From contig CAYXVG010000031.1 of the NCBI GenBank assembly GCA_964468205.1, positions 1 to 64,000 on the forward strand: DNA of 64,000 nucleotides, given 5' to 3'. The DNA is from CAWELS01 sp964468205 (GTDB lineage: Bacteria > Acidobacteriota > Terriglobia > Bryobacterales > Bryobacteraceae). The position numbers were made by a program, and so were the translations under genes. Positions 55,991 through 64,000 of this stretch are shown one piece after another. Every line of letters begins with the position of its first letter. Positions within the stretch are counted from its first letter, which is position 1. The notes under the pieces are model-generated. The model was not told where the DNA came from and ran no database searches. It saw only the letters and a program-made list of their open reading frames with translations.

Positions 55991-57751
55991 ATGCACGTTC
56001 GCCAGACCTTTCGGTTCGCCGCTTCCATCGCCGCCACAGCGTCTCTCATAGCACTGGGGCTCGTATTGATCGGCCTGTTCTGGAGGGTGGGCGAGAGCGG
56101 CGGCCAAGTTCGGGATACGGGGCTACTCTGGCTCCTCGCCCAGGTCCTGCACACAATGCCTGGGGGTTCCGAAGGACCGGTTGCCGATGCTCTGCATCGC
56201 TACTATTCGTTCGATGCCCAGCAGGGCTGGTGGAGCTTCCTCGCCGCCGCGCTGGCCGCAAACATGCTGGCCACCTGCGCGGGATTGCTGCCTCTCGCCG
56301 CCCTCATCTCATGGGTTCGCGGGCGAAGAGAGTATCCCCGCCAGACGCCGGTAATCCGGCACGCCTCACTGATTGCCTTGCTGCTGGCTGTTGTGTCGCT
56401 CGGCTGGACTGCCGCTCGGGGGTCCGGCATGGCTTCAGGCTCCCCCGCGAGCCACCCGAACGTACTCCTCGTATCGATTGACACCTTGCGCGCCGACCAC
56501 CTCTCCGCATACGGTTACGAACGCGAAACCAGTCCGAACATCGATGCCTTGGCCGCGGGGGGCGCACTGTTCACCCAAGCCATCTCGCCGTCATCGTGGA
56601 CGCTGCCCACGCACGCGACGATGCTTACTGGCATCCCGCTCCCCCACCACGGCGTGAATAGCGACGAGGACCGGCTCAGCGCTTCGGTGGTGACGCTCGC
56701 GGAGGTGCTCGCCGAGGCCGGCTACCGAACAGCGGCGTTCGTCTCGGCCCCTTACCTGCATCCGCGATACGGATTCGATCAGGGATTCGATCTCTATGAC
56801 AACAGCGCTGAGGTGCACGATGACGCCCGGAATCTGGTCACCTCACCGGCGCTGGAGAAGCTCACCGTCGATTGGCTCAATCGCTGGATTCATACTGGCG
56901 GCGAACAACCGTTTTTCATCTTCCTTCACATGTGGGACCCTCACTGGAACTACATACCACCGAGTCCTTTTGACACGATGTTCGATCCGGACTACGACGG
57001 AGATTTGGACGGCTCGAATTTCCTGGAGAGAATTGGTCCCACCCGCGACTCCAAACTTTCCGCGCGCGATCTCGAACACCTGCTGGCACTTTACGACGGA
57101 GAAATCCGCTTCACCGATCACCACCTCGGACGCATCATCGCGCGCATCGAGGAATGGGGCCAACTCGACAACACAATCATTCTCGTCACCGCCGATCACG
57201 GCGAGGAATTCTTCGATCATGGCCGCGTCGGCCACGCAATGACTCTCTACGACGAGTCCGTGCAGATTCCCCTGATTATTCACTATCCCCCAAAAGTGCC
57301 TCCGGGAACGGTGGTCAACGAACAGGTTCGCACAAGAGACGTTCCGGCGACCCTTCTCTCCCTGGCCGGCATCAGCGTTCCGGACTACTTCGGCCTGCCG
57401 GCGGACACGCCGGAATTTCGCGCTATGGATCTCTCACCCTGGATCGAGGGGCGCCCCCGATTGCCGAAGCTTCCGGCTTACGGAGACCTGAGAGGGAACA
57501 TTCATTCTCTGCGGACGGAAACGCGCAAGTTTATTTACGAAGGCGCGTTCGATTACCCGCAATACTTTGACCTCACCACGGATCCGGAGGAGCAAAACAA
57601 CCTCGCTCGAAGGGGCAGCAAGCGCGTGAAGACACTGCGGCAAAGCTTGCGATTGTTTGCGGAAGCGGAGGTGGGGCCGAGGCCCGCCGAACGGACCGAA
57701 CCGGACCGGAAGCACCTTGAACGCCTGCGGAGTCTTGGCTACATCAACTGA
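55991..57751 (+). CDS. Membrane-anchored sulfatase-like hydrolase with Thr at the nucleophile position
   Basis: 586 residues. The N-terminus has three or so membrane segments (SLIALGLVLIGLFW, AALAANMLATCAGLLPLAALI, LIALLLAVVSLGW). The hydrolase domain starts VLLVSIDTLRADHLSAYGYE (Asp164). Where sulfatases have Cys-X-Pro-Ser-Arg, this has TLPTH (Thr204), so formylglycine cannot form; Thr nucleophiles occur in phosphoethanolamine and phosphoglycerol transferases of the same superfamily. TADHGEEFFDHGRVGH provides later metal ligands. The product may act on lipids or envelope phosphates. Its end is 74 bp before glnE. Confidence 0.85.
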   Translation: MHVRQTFRFAASIAATASLIALGLVLIGLFWRVGESGGQVRDTGLLWLLAQVLHTMPGGSEGPVADALHRYYSFDAQQGWWSFLAAALAANMLATCAGLLPLAALISWVRGRREYPRQTPVIRHASLIALLLAVVSLGWTAARGSGMASGSPASHPNVLLVSIDTLRADHLSAYGYERETSPNIDALAAGGALFTQAISPSSWTLPTHATMLTGIPLPHHGVNSDEDRLSASVVTLAEVLAEAGYRTAAFVSAPYLHPRYGFDQGFDLYDNSAEVHDDARNLVTSPALEKLTVDWLNRWIHTGGEQPFFIFLHMWDPHWNYIPPSPFDTMFDPDYDGDLDGSNFLERIGPTRDSKLSARDLEHLLALYDGEIRFTDHHLGRIIARIEEWGQLDNTIILVTADHGEEFFDHGRVGHAMTLYDESVQIPLIIHYPPKVPPGTVVNEQVRTRDVPATLLSLAGISVPDYFGLPADTPEFRAMDLSPWIEGRPRLPKLPAYGDLRGNIHSLRTETRKFIYEGAFDYPQYFDLTTDPEEQNNLARRGSKRVKTLRQSLRLFAEAEVGPRPAERTEPDRKHLERLRSLGYIN

Positions 57752-57824
57752 CTCCGGATGGAGGCCGCCAGGCTTTCTGCTGTGGGATAATCTCGACTGA
57801 CGAGACAAGCCGTTAGGGATATCC

Positions 57825-60761
57825 ATGCATGTTCTGAGCCGCGAAATATCGTTTCAGGATGAAACCCGCGCGGGAGCGAGCCTCTCGAAGCTGTCGGCCG
57901 AGGTTCCCGCCATGGCGATGGAACGCGTTGGGCTACTGCTCGCCTCGTCTCCGAATCCGGATCAGGCGCTCCACTATCTGGTGCGCCTTCATGAAGAGCA
58001 ACCCGCGGCCTTTCAGCGGCTGTGCCGATCCCCGGCCGGCCTACAATACCTCGTCGCTGTTTTCGGCCACAGCAGGTTTCTCTCCGAGGAACTGCTCCAG
58101 CGGCCGGAGTGGGTGGAACAGATTCCGTTTGATGGTGACATGCACGTTGTCCTGTCGCCCGAAGATTACCGGTTGCGGCTGATGACAGCTTTGGCTCGGG
58201 AACGTCCGGATTTGCCGCAACCCCAAACGCTCGCTCTCTTCCGCCGCCAGCAGATTCTTCGCATCCTCATCCGTGATGTATTGGAGTTCGCCACCATCCA
58301 TGAAGTAACCGAGGAGCTTTCGGCTCTCGCCGATGGCATCCTCGACGTCACCTACCGCCGCATCCGCGACGAACTGGTGAACCGCTACGGTAGGCCACTG
58401 CACCAAGACGCCAGCGGGAACACTGGCGAGTGTGGCTTTTCGATCATCGCTCTCGGCAAGCTTGGCGGCAACGAGCTCAACTACTCGTCTGACATCGACC
58501 TAATGTTTGTCTACAGTGGCCACGGCCAGACAGAGGGTCCGGAAGTGATCGCAAATCGTGAGTTTTTCACTAAGGTCGCCAATCACTTGACTGACTTGCT
58601 TTCCACCTACACGTCTGGGGGAAAGTGCTACCGGGTGGACTTACGGCTGCGTCCGGAGGGCCGCCTCGGCGAGGTCTGCATTTCCGTAGAGGGGGCCAAG
58701 AAGTACTACAAAGATCGCGCCCGGGACTGGGAACTCCAGATGCTCATCAAGGCCAGGGGCTGTGCCGGTGAAGCTGGGCCGGGACAGGAGATACTGAAGT
58801 TCGTTCAGCCTTATATTTACTCCTCGACGCTCGACTTCTCGGCCGTCGAATCCGCCTCCGAGACGCGGGCGCGCATCAACGAGAAGCTGTCGCTGAAGAA
58901 GAATCAACGCGGACTTGACATCAAACTTGCGCCGGGCGGAATCCGCGACATCGAGTTCCTCGTCCAGTGCCTGCAACGCCTGCATGGCGGCCGTGAACTT
59001 TGGTTGCAAAATCCTGGCACACTGCTCTCTCTCCGGCGCCTTCATGATAAGCAGTTGCTCTCCGACAAGGAGTTCTCGCGGCTGGCTTCAACCTACACGT
59101 TTCTCCGGCAGACGGAGCACTGCATCCAATATGACGAAGATCGTCAGACGCACGTCCTGCCCGAATCCGAAGACGGCCTGGAGCTTCTGGCCCGGAAACT
59201 CCCCGCCGCGCGGGCCGGCGGCGAGCGGACCGCAAAACGCCTCCGGCAGCGGATCGAAGAGCACCTCGCTTCAACACTCGAGATCTATGATCGCGTGATT
59301 CACTCCCAGCAGCCCATCTACTACGGTCCGTCTCCCGAAGCGCCGGTCGAATCGCCTGGCCCAACCGAACACACACCCGCTTCCGAATATCTGGAGCCAG
59401 CCACGTCAAATCTCGTCCGTTACCTGGACCAACGCGCCCCCGAGCTGGCCTCGGCCTTGGCCAGAAGCCGGTTGCGCCGTGGGGCGAAGAGCTTCGAGGC
59501 GCTCCTCGAACACGCCATTAATCACCCGCGGTGGCTCGGCTGGCTGGATTCGGATCCCGTACTTGCCAGTTACGTTTTTGACATCTTCGAGGAGAGCTCG
59601 TACTTCGGCGACCTGCTTGTCAGAAAGCCGGAACTGATTGAGGAACTGCGCCGGATACGTGGAGCTCCGGGCAAGCAGGTCGATTACTACGAAACGGTCC
59701 AAACGGTGGCCGACCCGCCGGACCTGCGCCGCTTTTTCCTGCGTGAAATGTTCCGCATCCAGAGCGAGAGCCTCTGCCTCAACACGCCAATCTTCGACAC
59801 GCTCCGGCATACCTCCGAGTTGGCGGACGCTTCCATCCGGGCCTCCTACCGGATGGCCATCGAACACGTCTCGAAGACCCTCAAGCCCAGCCGCCCGGAC
59901 TACAAGCCAGTGGACCAGCTCATGGTGGTCGCGCTCGGGCGCCTCGGGATGCTCGAGTTCGACGTCGCCTCGGATGCGGATCTCATATTCATCCTCCCCG
60001 ATAGAGACTCCGAGGAACTGTTCTTCTGGACGCGCGTAGCCGAGCGCCTTATCCAGCAAATCACCGCCTACACCGGAGAGGGAGTCATCTTCAGCGTGGA
60101 CACGCGGCTCCGTCCAAACGGCCGGGAGGGGATGCTCGTGCAGACTGAACAAAGTTTTCGCGACTACTTTGCCCACCGGGCGGCTGCTTGGGAAGGCATC
60201 GCGTTCATGAAGTCCCGCAGCGTCGCCGGCAATACTAACCACGGCACCGAATTCCTGAACCAGTTGCAGGACATCGACTGGAGGCGCTACGGCCAGACCG
60301 CCCGCTCCCGCCGCATGCTCTGGGACATGCGAATGCGCCTCGAAAAAGAACAGGGGGCCAGTAATCCGCTGAAGGCCGGCCGGGGCGGCTACTACGATAT
60401 CGATTTCTGCCTCATGTATCTGCGCCTGAAGGCGGCCGGCATGTTCTTCAAGGAACTTAACACTCCGGCTCGCATCGACGTGATCGAACGCATGGGCCAC
60501 CTCGAGCGCGCCGACGCTGATTTCCTGCGGGACGCGGCCACCTTCTATCGCGCCGTGGATCATGCGCTCCGTGTCTATTCGGGCAATTCCGGGGGACGGC
60601 TGCCACGCACGCAGTACAAACTAGAAGCCGTTCACAGAATTGTCAGCCGGTGGACGCCGCAGCATCTGCACGACCAGCCGCTCGATATCGAGTTGGCTCA
60701 AATCCAGGCCCGGACCCGCGAATCCTTCGAGCGCATCTTCGGATCGACCCGGCAGTCTTGA
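57825..60761 (+). CDS. glnE: Bifunctional glutamine synthetase adenylyltransferase/adenylyl-removing enzyme
   Basis: 978 residues, the usual length. Two nucleotidyltransferase domains are visible: an N-terminal one near residue 208 with ALGKLGGNELNYSSDIDLMF (adenylyl removase) and a C-terminal one near 702 with ALGRLGMLEFDVASDADLIF (adenylyl transferase). DLRLRPEGRLG and DTRLRPNGREG provide the later acidic/basic motif in each. It attaches and removes AMP at Tyr397 of GlnA in response to nitrogen status. AGGGAT precedes the ATG and GATAAT at 57786-57791 is a possible -10. Close to glnA but not in one operon. Confidence 0.95.
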   Translation: MHVLSREISFQDETRAGASLSKLSAEVPAMAMERVGLLLASSPNPDQALHYLVRLHEEQPAAFQRLCRSPAGLQYLVAVFGHSRFLSEELLQRPEWVEQIPFDGDMHVVLSPEDYRLRLMTALARERPDLPQPQTLALFRRQQILRILIRDVLEFATIHEVTEELSALADGILDVTYRRIRDELVNRYGRPLHQDASGNTGECGFSIIALGKLGGNELNYSSDIDLMFVYSGHGQTEGPEVIANREFFTKVANHLTDLLSTYTSGGKCYRVDLRLRPEGRLGEVCISVEGAKKYYKDRARDWELQMLIKARGCAGEAGPGQEILKFVQPYIYSSTLDFSAVESASETRARINEKLSLKKNQRGLDIKLAPGGIRDIEFLVQCLQRLHGGRELWLQNPGTLLSLRRLHDKQLLSDKEFSRLASTYTFLRQTEHCIQYDEDRQTHVLPESEDGLELLARKLPAARAGGERTAKRLRQRIEEHLASTLEIYDRVIHSQQPIYYGPSPEAPVESPGPTEHTPASEYLEPATSNLVRYLDQRAPELASALARSRLRRGAKSFEALLEHAINHPRWLGWLDSDPVLASYVFDIFEESSYFGDLLVRKPELIEELRRIRGAPGKQVDYYETVQTVADPPDLRRFFLREMFRIQSESLCLNTPIFDTLRHTSELADASIRASYRMAIEHVSKTLKPSRPDYKPVDQLMVVALGRLGMLEFDVASDADLIFILPDRDSEELFFWTRVAERLIQQITAYTGEGVIFSVDTRLRPNGREGMLVQTEQSFRDYFAHRAAAWEGIAFMKSRSVAGNTNHGTEFLNQLQDIDWRRYGQTARSRRMLWDMRMRLEKEQGASNPLKAGRGGYYDIDFCLMYLRLKAAGMFFKELNTPARIDVIERMGHLERADADFLRDAATFYRAVDHALRVYSGNSGGRLPRTQYKLEAVHRIVSRWTPQHLHDQPLDIELAQIQARTRESFERIFGSTRQS

Positions 60762-60894
60762 GAAAACGGGCGGAGCGGCAGATTCGATTGCGGAAACGAA
60801 GCCTGCGGATAAGGCGTCTCTAAGTAGAGTCCGCGAAACTGGAAACCGCTAATTCCCTGTTTCCAAACCCATATATCTGCCTCGCGAGATAGCT

Positions 60895-60902
60895 GTTACA
60901 AT
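60895..60902 (+). promoter_or_regulatory. Candidate extended -10 of the secreted helical-repeat gene
   Basis: TGTTACAAT (60894-60902) gives TGn followed by TACAAT, 29 nt before the ATG at 60932. A short -35-like match was not found. Confidence 0.35.
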
Positions 60903-60931
60903 GTGGAAGTCGATCGGTACCGGTCCTTGTT

Positions 60932-61783
60932 ATGAAACAGCAGCTCAAAAACATGTTCGGGTTGATGATTGTCGCGAGCCTGCCGGCTATGGGCGCGGAC
61001 ATCGAAGTGCACGTCTCGATTCAAACCGCTCTCAACCATCTCTACAACTTCGACTTCGATGGCGCTCACAAGATTCTTGACGGCCATATTTCGGAGAAAC
61101 AGAACGACCCAATCGGACATGGAATCCGCGCTTCCGCCTTTCTGTTTTACGAGCTCGACCGGCTGGCAATCCTCGAGAGCGAGTTCTTCAAAGACGACGA
61201 GAACATCAAGGACAAAAAGGAGCTCAAGGCGGATCCGGAAATCCGCAAAAAGCTTTTCGCCGCTCTTGACCAAACCGAGGAGCTGGCGCTGGCGCAATTG
61301 GAAGGGAATCCGAACGACGTCAACGCACTTTTCGCCTTGTGCCTGAAAGAAGGAGTTCTTACCGACTACAAGGCGCTGGTCGAAAAGAAAGGACTCAAAA
61401 GCCTCAAGAACGCCAAGGCTTCCAACAAGTGGGCCGTTCAGCTTCTCGCGATCGAACCCAACTTCCATGACGCGTACCTGACCACCGGTATTAACGAATA
61501 CCTGATTGGCAGCCTGCCCTTCTTCGTGAAGTGGTTTGTGAGGATGGATGGCGTAAAAGGGAGCAAGGAGCAGGCCTTCGCGAACCTCGAACTCGTCGCC
61601 GAAAAGGGCCAGTATCTGGGCCCGTTTGCGAAGATCCTTCTCTCGATCATCTGCCTGCGGGAGAAAAAGCCCGAAAAGGCGCGCCAGCTTCTAGCCGAAC
61701 TCTCTGACCGCTACCCGCAGAACCCACTCCTCAAGAAAGAACTCGCTCGTGTGACTGAGAAGCTGGCGAATGGTGAGATCTAA
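60932..61783 (+). CDS. Secreted TPR-like protein
   Basis: 283 residues with a signal peptide (LKNMFGLMIVASLPAMGA). The mature protein is alpha-helical and TPR-like: ALNHLYNFDFDGAHKILDGHI, AAQLL-like NKWAVQLLAIEPNFHDAYLTTGI and EKARQLLAELSDRYPQNPLLKKELA. A GGSL-like or membrane-associated turn, YLIGSLPFFVKWFVRM, sits in the middle. No enzyme motif is seen. Such proteins often serve as periplasmic scaffolds. Monocistronic or read with the following gene (42 bp gap). Confidence 0.72.
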   Translation: MKQQLKNMFGLMIVASLPAMGADIEVHVSIQTALNHLYNFDFDGAHKILDGHISEKQNDPIGHGIRASAFLFYELDRLAILESEFFKDDENIKDKKELKADPEIRKKLFAALDQTEELALAQLEGNPNDVNALFALCLKEGVLTDYKALVEKKGLKSLKNAKASNKWAVQLLAIEPNFHDAYLTTGINEYLIGSLPFFVKWFVRMDGVKGSKEQAFANLELVAEKGQYLGPFAKILLSIICLREKKPEKARQLLAELSDRYPQNPLLKKELARVTEKLANGEI

Positions 61784-61788
61784 CCTTC

Positions 61789-61819
61789 TTGTAACTCAAT
61801 ACCCCACGTACTCTATCAT
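61789..61819 (+). promoter_or_regulatory. Candidate promoter directly before the start of the next gene
   Basis: TTGTAA (61789-61794) and TATCAT (61814-61819) with a 19-bp spacer. The ATG at 61826 lies only 6 nt after the -10 box, again suggesting a leaderless transcript. Confidence 0.35.
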
Positions 61820-61825
61820 GTTGAT

Positions 61826-62461
61826 ATGAGGCTCCTGCGCCAGCCGTGGCGGACACTGTTGGTTTTGCCCGTGCTGGCTTGGCTCTCCGCCGCCCAGGTC
61901 ATCGAGTTCGAGTCCGGCGGCCTCACCTATCAGACAGTAACCCAAGACGGGCTGACCATCATGTTCGCCCACATGCCCTCCAAGGTTCGCGAGTACAACA
62001 TCCTCCAGGTAGCGGTCTCGAACGGCACGGAAAGAATGGCGACCATTAGGCCAGAGAATTTCCAGGTAGAGACTCCGGGCGGAGATGTTATTCAGGCCGT
62101 CCCGGCCGATCATGTCATCAACCAGTTGATCCGTAACGCTTCCTCGGAAGACGTGATCAAGCTTGTGACCACATACGAAATGGGTTTGTATGGCATGGGA
62201 AGGGTCCGGTCACCCAGCGGCTACGAGAAGCGCCGGCAGTCCGCCTTAGCTGTCGTCTCCTCCAAGCGGCTGAAGGCTGCAGCGGCCGCTAGCGCCATTG
62301 CCTTCGTCGAAACCACTCTTCGCCCGGGCGACTCCACCGACGGCGCCGTCTTCTACCCCACTTACGGACGCCCCCTCCAGGAAGCGCGTGTGCGCGTCCA
62401 CGCAGAGGGTAAGGTCTTCGAATTTAAGCCATCCAACCCAAATCCGCCGATGCCGGATTGA
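61826..62461 (+). CDS. Secreted protein of unknown function
   Basis: 211 residues with a Sec-type signal (LLVLPVLAWLSAAQ). The mature part begins VIEFESGGLTYQTVTQDGLTI, has AVSNGTERMATIRPENFQV (a Big- or DUF-like beta domain) and ends in a Pro-rich tail. No family is recognised. The 19-residue alanine/lysine-rich middle (KRLKAAAAASAIAF) is helical. Follows the TPR-like gene by 42 bp with its own promoter-like box. Confidence 0.68.
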   Translation: MRLLRQPWRTLLVLPVLAWLSAAQVIEFESGGLTYQTVTQDGLTIMFAHMPSKVREYNILQVAVSNGTERMATIRPENFQVETPGGDVIQAVPADHVINQLIRNASSEDVIKLVTTYEMGLYGMGRVRSPSGYEKRRQSALAVVSSKRLKAAAAASAIAFVETTLRPGDSTDGAVFYPTYGRPLQEARVRVHAEGKVFEFKPSNPNPPMPD

Positions 62462-62708
62462 GACGACTTGCCCGCGCGGTGGGAGCAGGTGGGGTTACTG
62501 CGGCAGTCCGTCAGCGCATTGAGAGGGGATCTGCACAGGCAAACGGTTTCGCGGCCGCGGCGCAAGAGGCGCTCCCATCCGTCTCACGATGCCGAGGCCA
62601 AAATCAAGTACTGATCGAGGCTTGGGACAAGCAAAATCCAGCTTCCGATCAACGGGTTACCGGCGAAAATTCACACTTTAACTTAGCTTAGCGCAAGGGT
62701 CTTCGCGC
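62462..62708. other. Convergent intergenic region of about 250 bp
   Basis: Between the secreted protein gene and the convergent repeat-protein gene. A 77-codon plus-strand frame (62458-62691) has no ribosome-binding site and no motif. No clear terminator, tRNA or known ncRNA was seen, although the GC-rich part could fold. Confidence 0.35.
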
Positions 62709-64000
62709 CTACTGTTCACCTTCGGGGATCACCGTCAACTCCACTGTCTCACGGTCGCTTTCGGAAAGTTCGATGACCTTTCCCTGGTCTTCGTACTGAC
62801 CCATGAAGGCTGCGTCGCGCCAGGCTCCGGTCTCAATGTGCTCGAAAGCATACAATTTGTACTCGCCCGGAGCGACGCCGGAGAAGTTGAAGAGGCCAAA
62901 CTGATCGGTTGTGCCACTCTGGTAAAGGTCGTCCCGGTTCCGCCGGGAATCTCCAGGAACCAGGACGGCCGTGGCGCCAGCCAACGGTTCGCCGTTTGCT
63001 TCCTGAATGACGCTGGCCACCGACGCCGCATTGTGCCCGATCACGATGTTCAACCCTCGCAACCCCCCACCGGGAACGGTAAGTCCGGATTCGAGGATAT
63101 CCTCATTCGCGAGCTTGGCCGCCTTCAGGTAGCTTCCTTCAGGCAAGCCCATCACCCTCAGCCGGTAGTCTCCTGGTGCAAGCCCCTCCAATTCAAAGGT
63201 CTTGTCTTCGACGGCATCACTCGCGCCGGAAAGCGCGAACTCCTGAGCCTGGAGTTCGACACGCAGGGGGCGATCGAGTTCCTCTTCGGAGAAATCGCCG
63301 TCAAAAGAGACGGCGCCAGCAACCGTTTCACCCGGACCGAGCGTTACCAGCACACCGTCAACCGAGTGGGCAGCCACGTCGATAGACGCCATTCCGAAGC
63401 GGCGTTCCTGCCCGCGCATGGTGGCGCGAACGTAATACGAGCCAGGTAGCACACCGCCAATCTCAAAAGCCCCGGTTTCGCGGTCCACACGGCTGAAATT
63501 CGTGGGCCTGCCAATCATCTGGGAAGCCTCACGGGGCGTCAGGAACACCGAGACCCGGTCCGGCCGATCCCCGGCGCCGGCCACCTTGCCCCGGACGGTT
63601 ACCGCAGGGACCGCATCCAGCCGGAAGTCCATTCCCGTGCGCTCTTCGCCGGCGCGGAGACGCAGCAAGACGGCCTGGGCGGGATCGGTGGTGTCCGGAT
63701 AATACACAGCCGGATACGTGAGGCTTTCGGTTTCGTCGAGAATGCTCCAGCGCGTGCGATTGCGGGCGGTGGCAACGAAGTAATAGGCGCCCGGGTTCAG
63801 GCCAAACATACGGAATTCGCCGCGGTCATCGGTCGTGGCCGCCCCGCCCGCCGGAACAAGTTGACGCCGGCCATTCACATAGCGGAAGACCAACGCTTGC
63901 ACCTGAGCGTAAGCGATCGGCTCGCCGTCCCCGTCAATCACGCGCCCGGTGACCACGGCGGCCGGCGCCAAATGGATGTTCATCTCCCGCAGATTCGACC
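62709..64000 (-). CDS. Carboxypeptidase-regulatory/Ig-like repeat protein, N-terminus outside window
   Basis: The frame is open through the right edge, so the N-terminal part is missing; about 430 residues are seen. The sequence is a string of beta-sandwich units of the CarboxypepD_reg type: LAPAAVVTGRVIDGDGEPIAYAQVQ, VRGKVAGAGDRPDRVSVFL, IQEANGEPLAGATAVLV, and short GLNPGAYYFVATA / GLAPGDYRLRVM / GVAPGEYKLYAFE motifs. This pattern is common in secreted acidobacterial proteins. No enzymatic motif is visible; attachment or transport roles are possible. Confidence 0.8.
   Translation of the reverse strand, partial: SNLREMNIHLAPAAVVTGRVIDGDGEPIAYAQVQALVFRYVNGRRQLVPAGGAATTDDRGEFRMFGLNPGAYYFVATARNRTRWSILDETESLTYPAVYYPDTTDPAQAVLLRLRAGEERTGMDFRLDAVPAVTVRGKVAGAGDRPDRVSVFLTPREASQMIGRPTNFSRVDRETGAFEIGGVLPGSYYVRATMRGQERRFGMASIDVAAHSVDGVLVTLGPGETVAGAVSFDGDFSEEELDRPLRVELQAQEFALSGASDAVEDKTFELEGLAPGDYRLRVMGLPEGSYLKAAKLANEDILESGLTVPGGGLRGLNIVIGHNAASVASVIQEANGEPLAGATAVLVPGDSRRNRDDLYQSGTTDQFGLFNFSGVAPGEYKLYAFEHIETGAWRDAAFMGQYEDQGKVIELSESDRETVELTVIPEGEQ

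Noticed and set aside
62458..62691. A 77-codon frame after the last secreted protein
   Set aside because: Overlaps the preceding stop, lacks a ribosome-binding site and has no family motif.
1..64000. CRISPR array, toxin-antitoxin, phage-defence or biosynthetic gene cluster
   Set aside because: No regularly spaced repeats, Cas genes, toxin-antitoxin pairs, restriction genes, NRPS/PKS modules or phage structural genes could be recognised.

Overview
The window looks like a chromosomal segment of an Acidobacteriota bacterium, most likely of the Solibacter/Bryobacter type. I infer this from protein content, since no search could be run. The signs are GC-rich DNA, many Tat-exported oxidoreductases and sulfatases, a long Oar-like TonB-dependent receptor with a carboxypeptidase-regulatory N-terminus, a membrane-anchored winged-helix-like regulator, DUF1080 proteins, a secretin with a C-terminal cohesin-like domain, and Ig-like/carnitine-like secreted repeat proteins.

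Layout. 1-3.8 kb: end of a PQQ-type quinoprotein, a sulfatase and an HDOD protein. 3.8-5.2 kb: a decayed IS4-family element, then about 850 bp with no supported gene. 6.1-9.3 kb: kdgK, then a serine hydrolase/DUF4185-like fusion gene split by an in-frame TAG. 9.3-17.2 kb (minus strand): a zinc-ribbon protein, two Gfo/Idh/MocA plus DUF1080 pairs, and a TonB-dependent receptor with a clear terminator. 17.5-22.4 kb: the divergent membrane regulator and a giant CPBP-type membrane protein. 22.4-26.9 kb: an operon of two PIG-L deacetylases and two enolase-superfamily (mandelate racemase-like) proteins. 27-31.6 kb: an atypical Gfo/Idh protein, two sulfatases and an exported RidA protein. 32-37.7 kb: aldo/keto reductase, tRNA-Gln, a sulfatase pseudogene, a sulfatase with HEAT-like repeats and a PepSY-like lipoprotein. 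37.8-41.1 kb: two pseudopilins and the secretin.

41.2-64 kb is mostly housekeeping: smpB, leucyl aminopeptidase, an Ig-repeat pseudogene, glgC, an iron-type alcohol dehydrogenase, a DUF2252 protein, a small protein coupled to pheS-pheT, a 56-aa ORF, xseA, glnA, a MOSC protein, a membrane sulfatase-like protein, glnE, two secreted conserved proteins, and a repeat protein cut by the window end.

How the genes may work together. The first 37 kb reads as periplasmic carbohydrate processing. The receptor could import oligosaccharides. Sulfatases, deacetylases, 3-keto-glycoside enzymes (Gfo/Idh plus DUF1080) and Tat-exported sugar-acid dehydratase-like proteins could modify them, and KdgK could phosphorylate the resulting 2-keto-3-deoxy acids. 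This flow is inference. GlnA (Tyr397 present) and GlnE form a known regulatory pair 2.5 kb apart. Several genes carry good sigma70-like promoters whose -10 box lies only 6-8 nt before the start codon, which suggests leaderless mRNAs.
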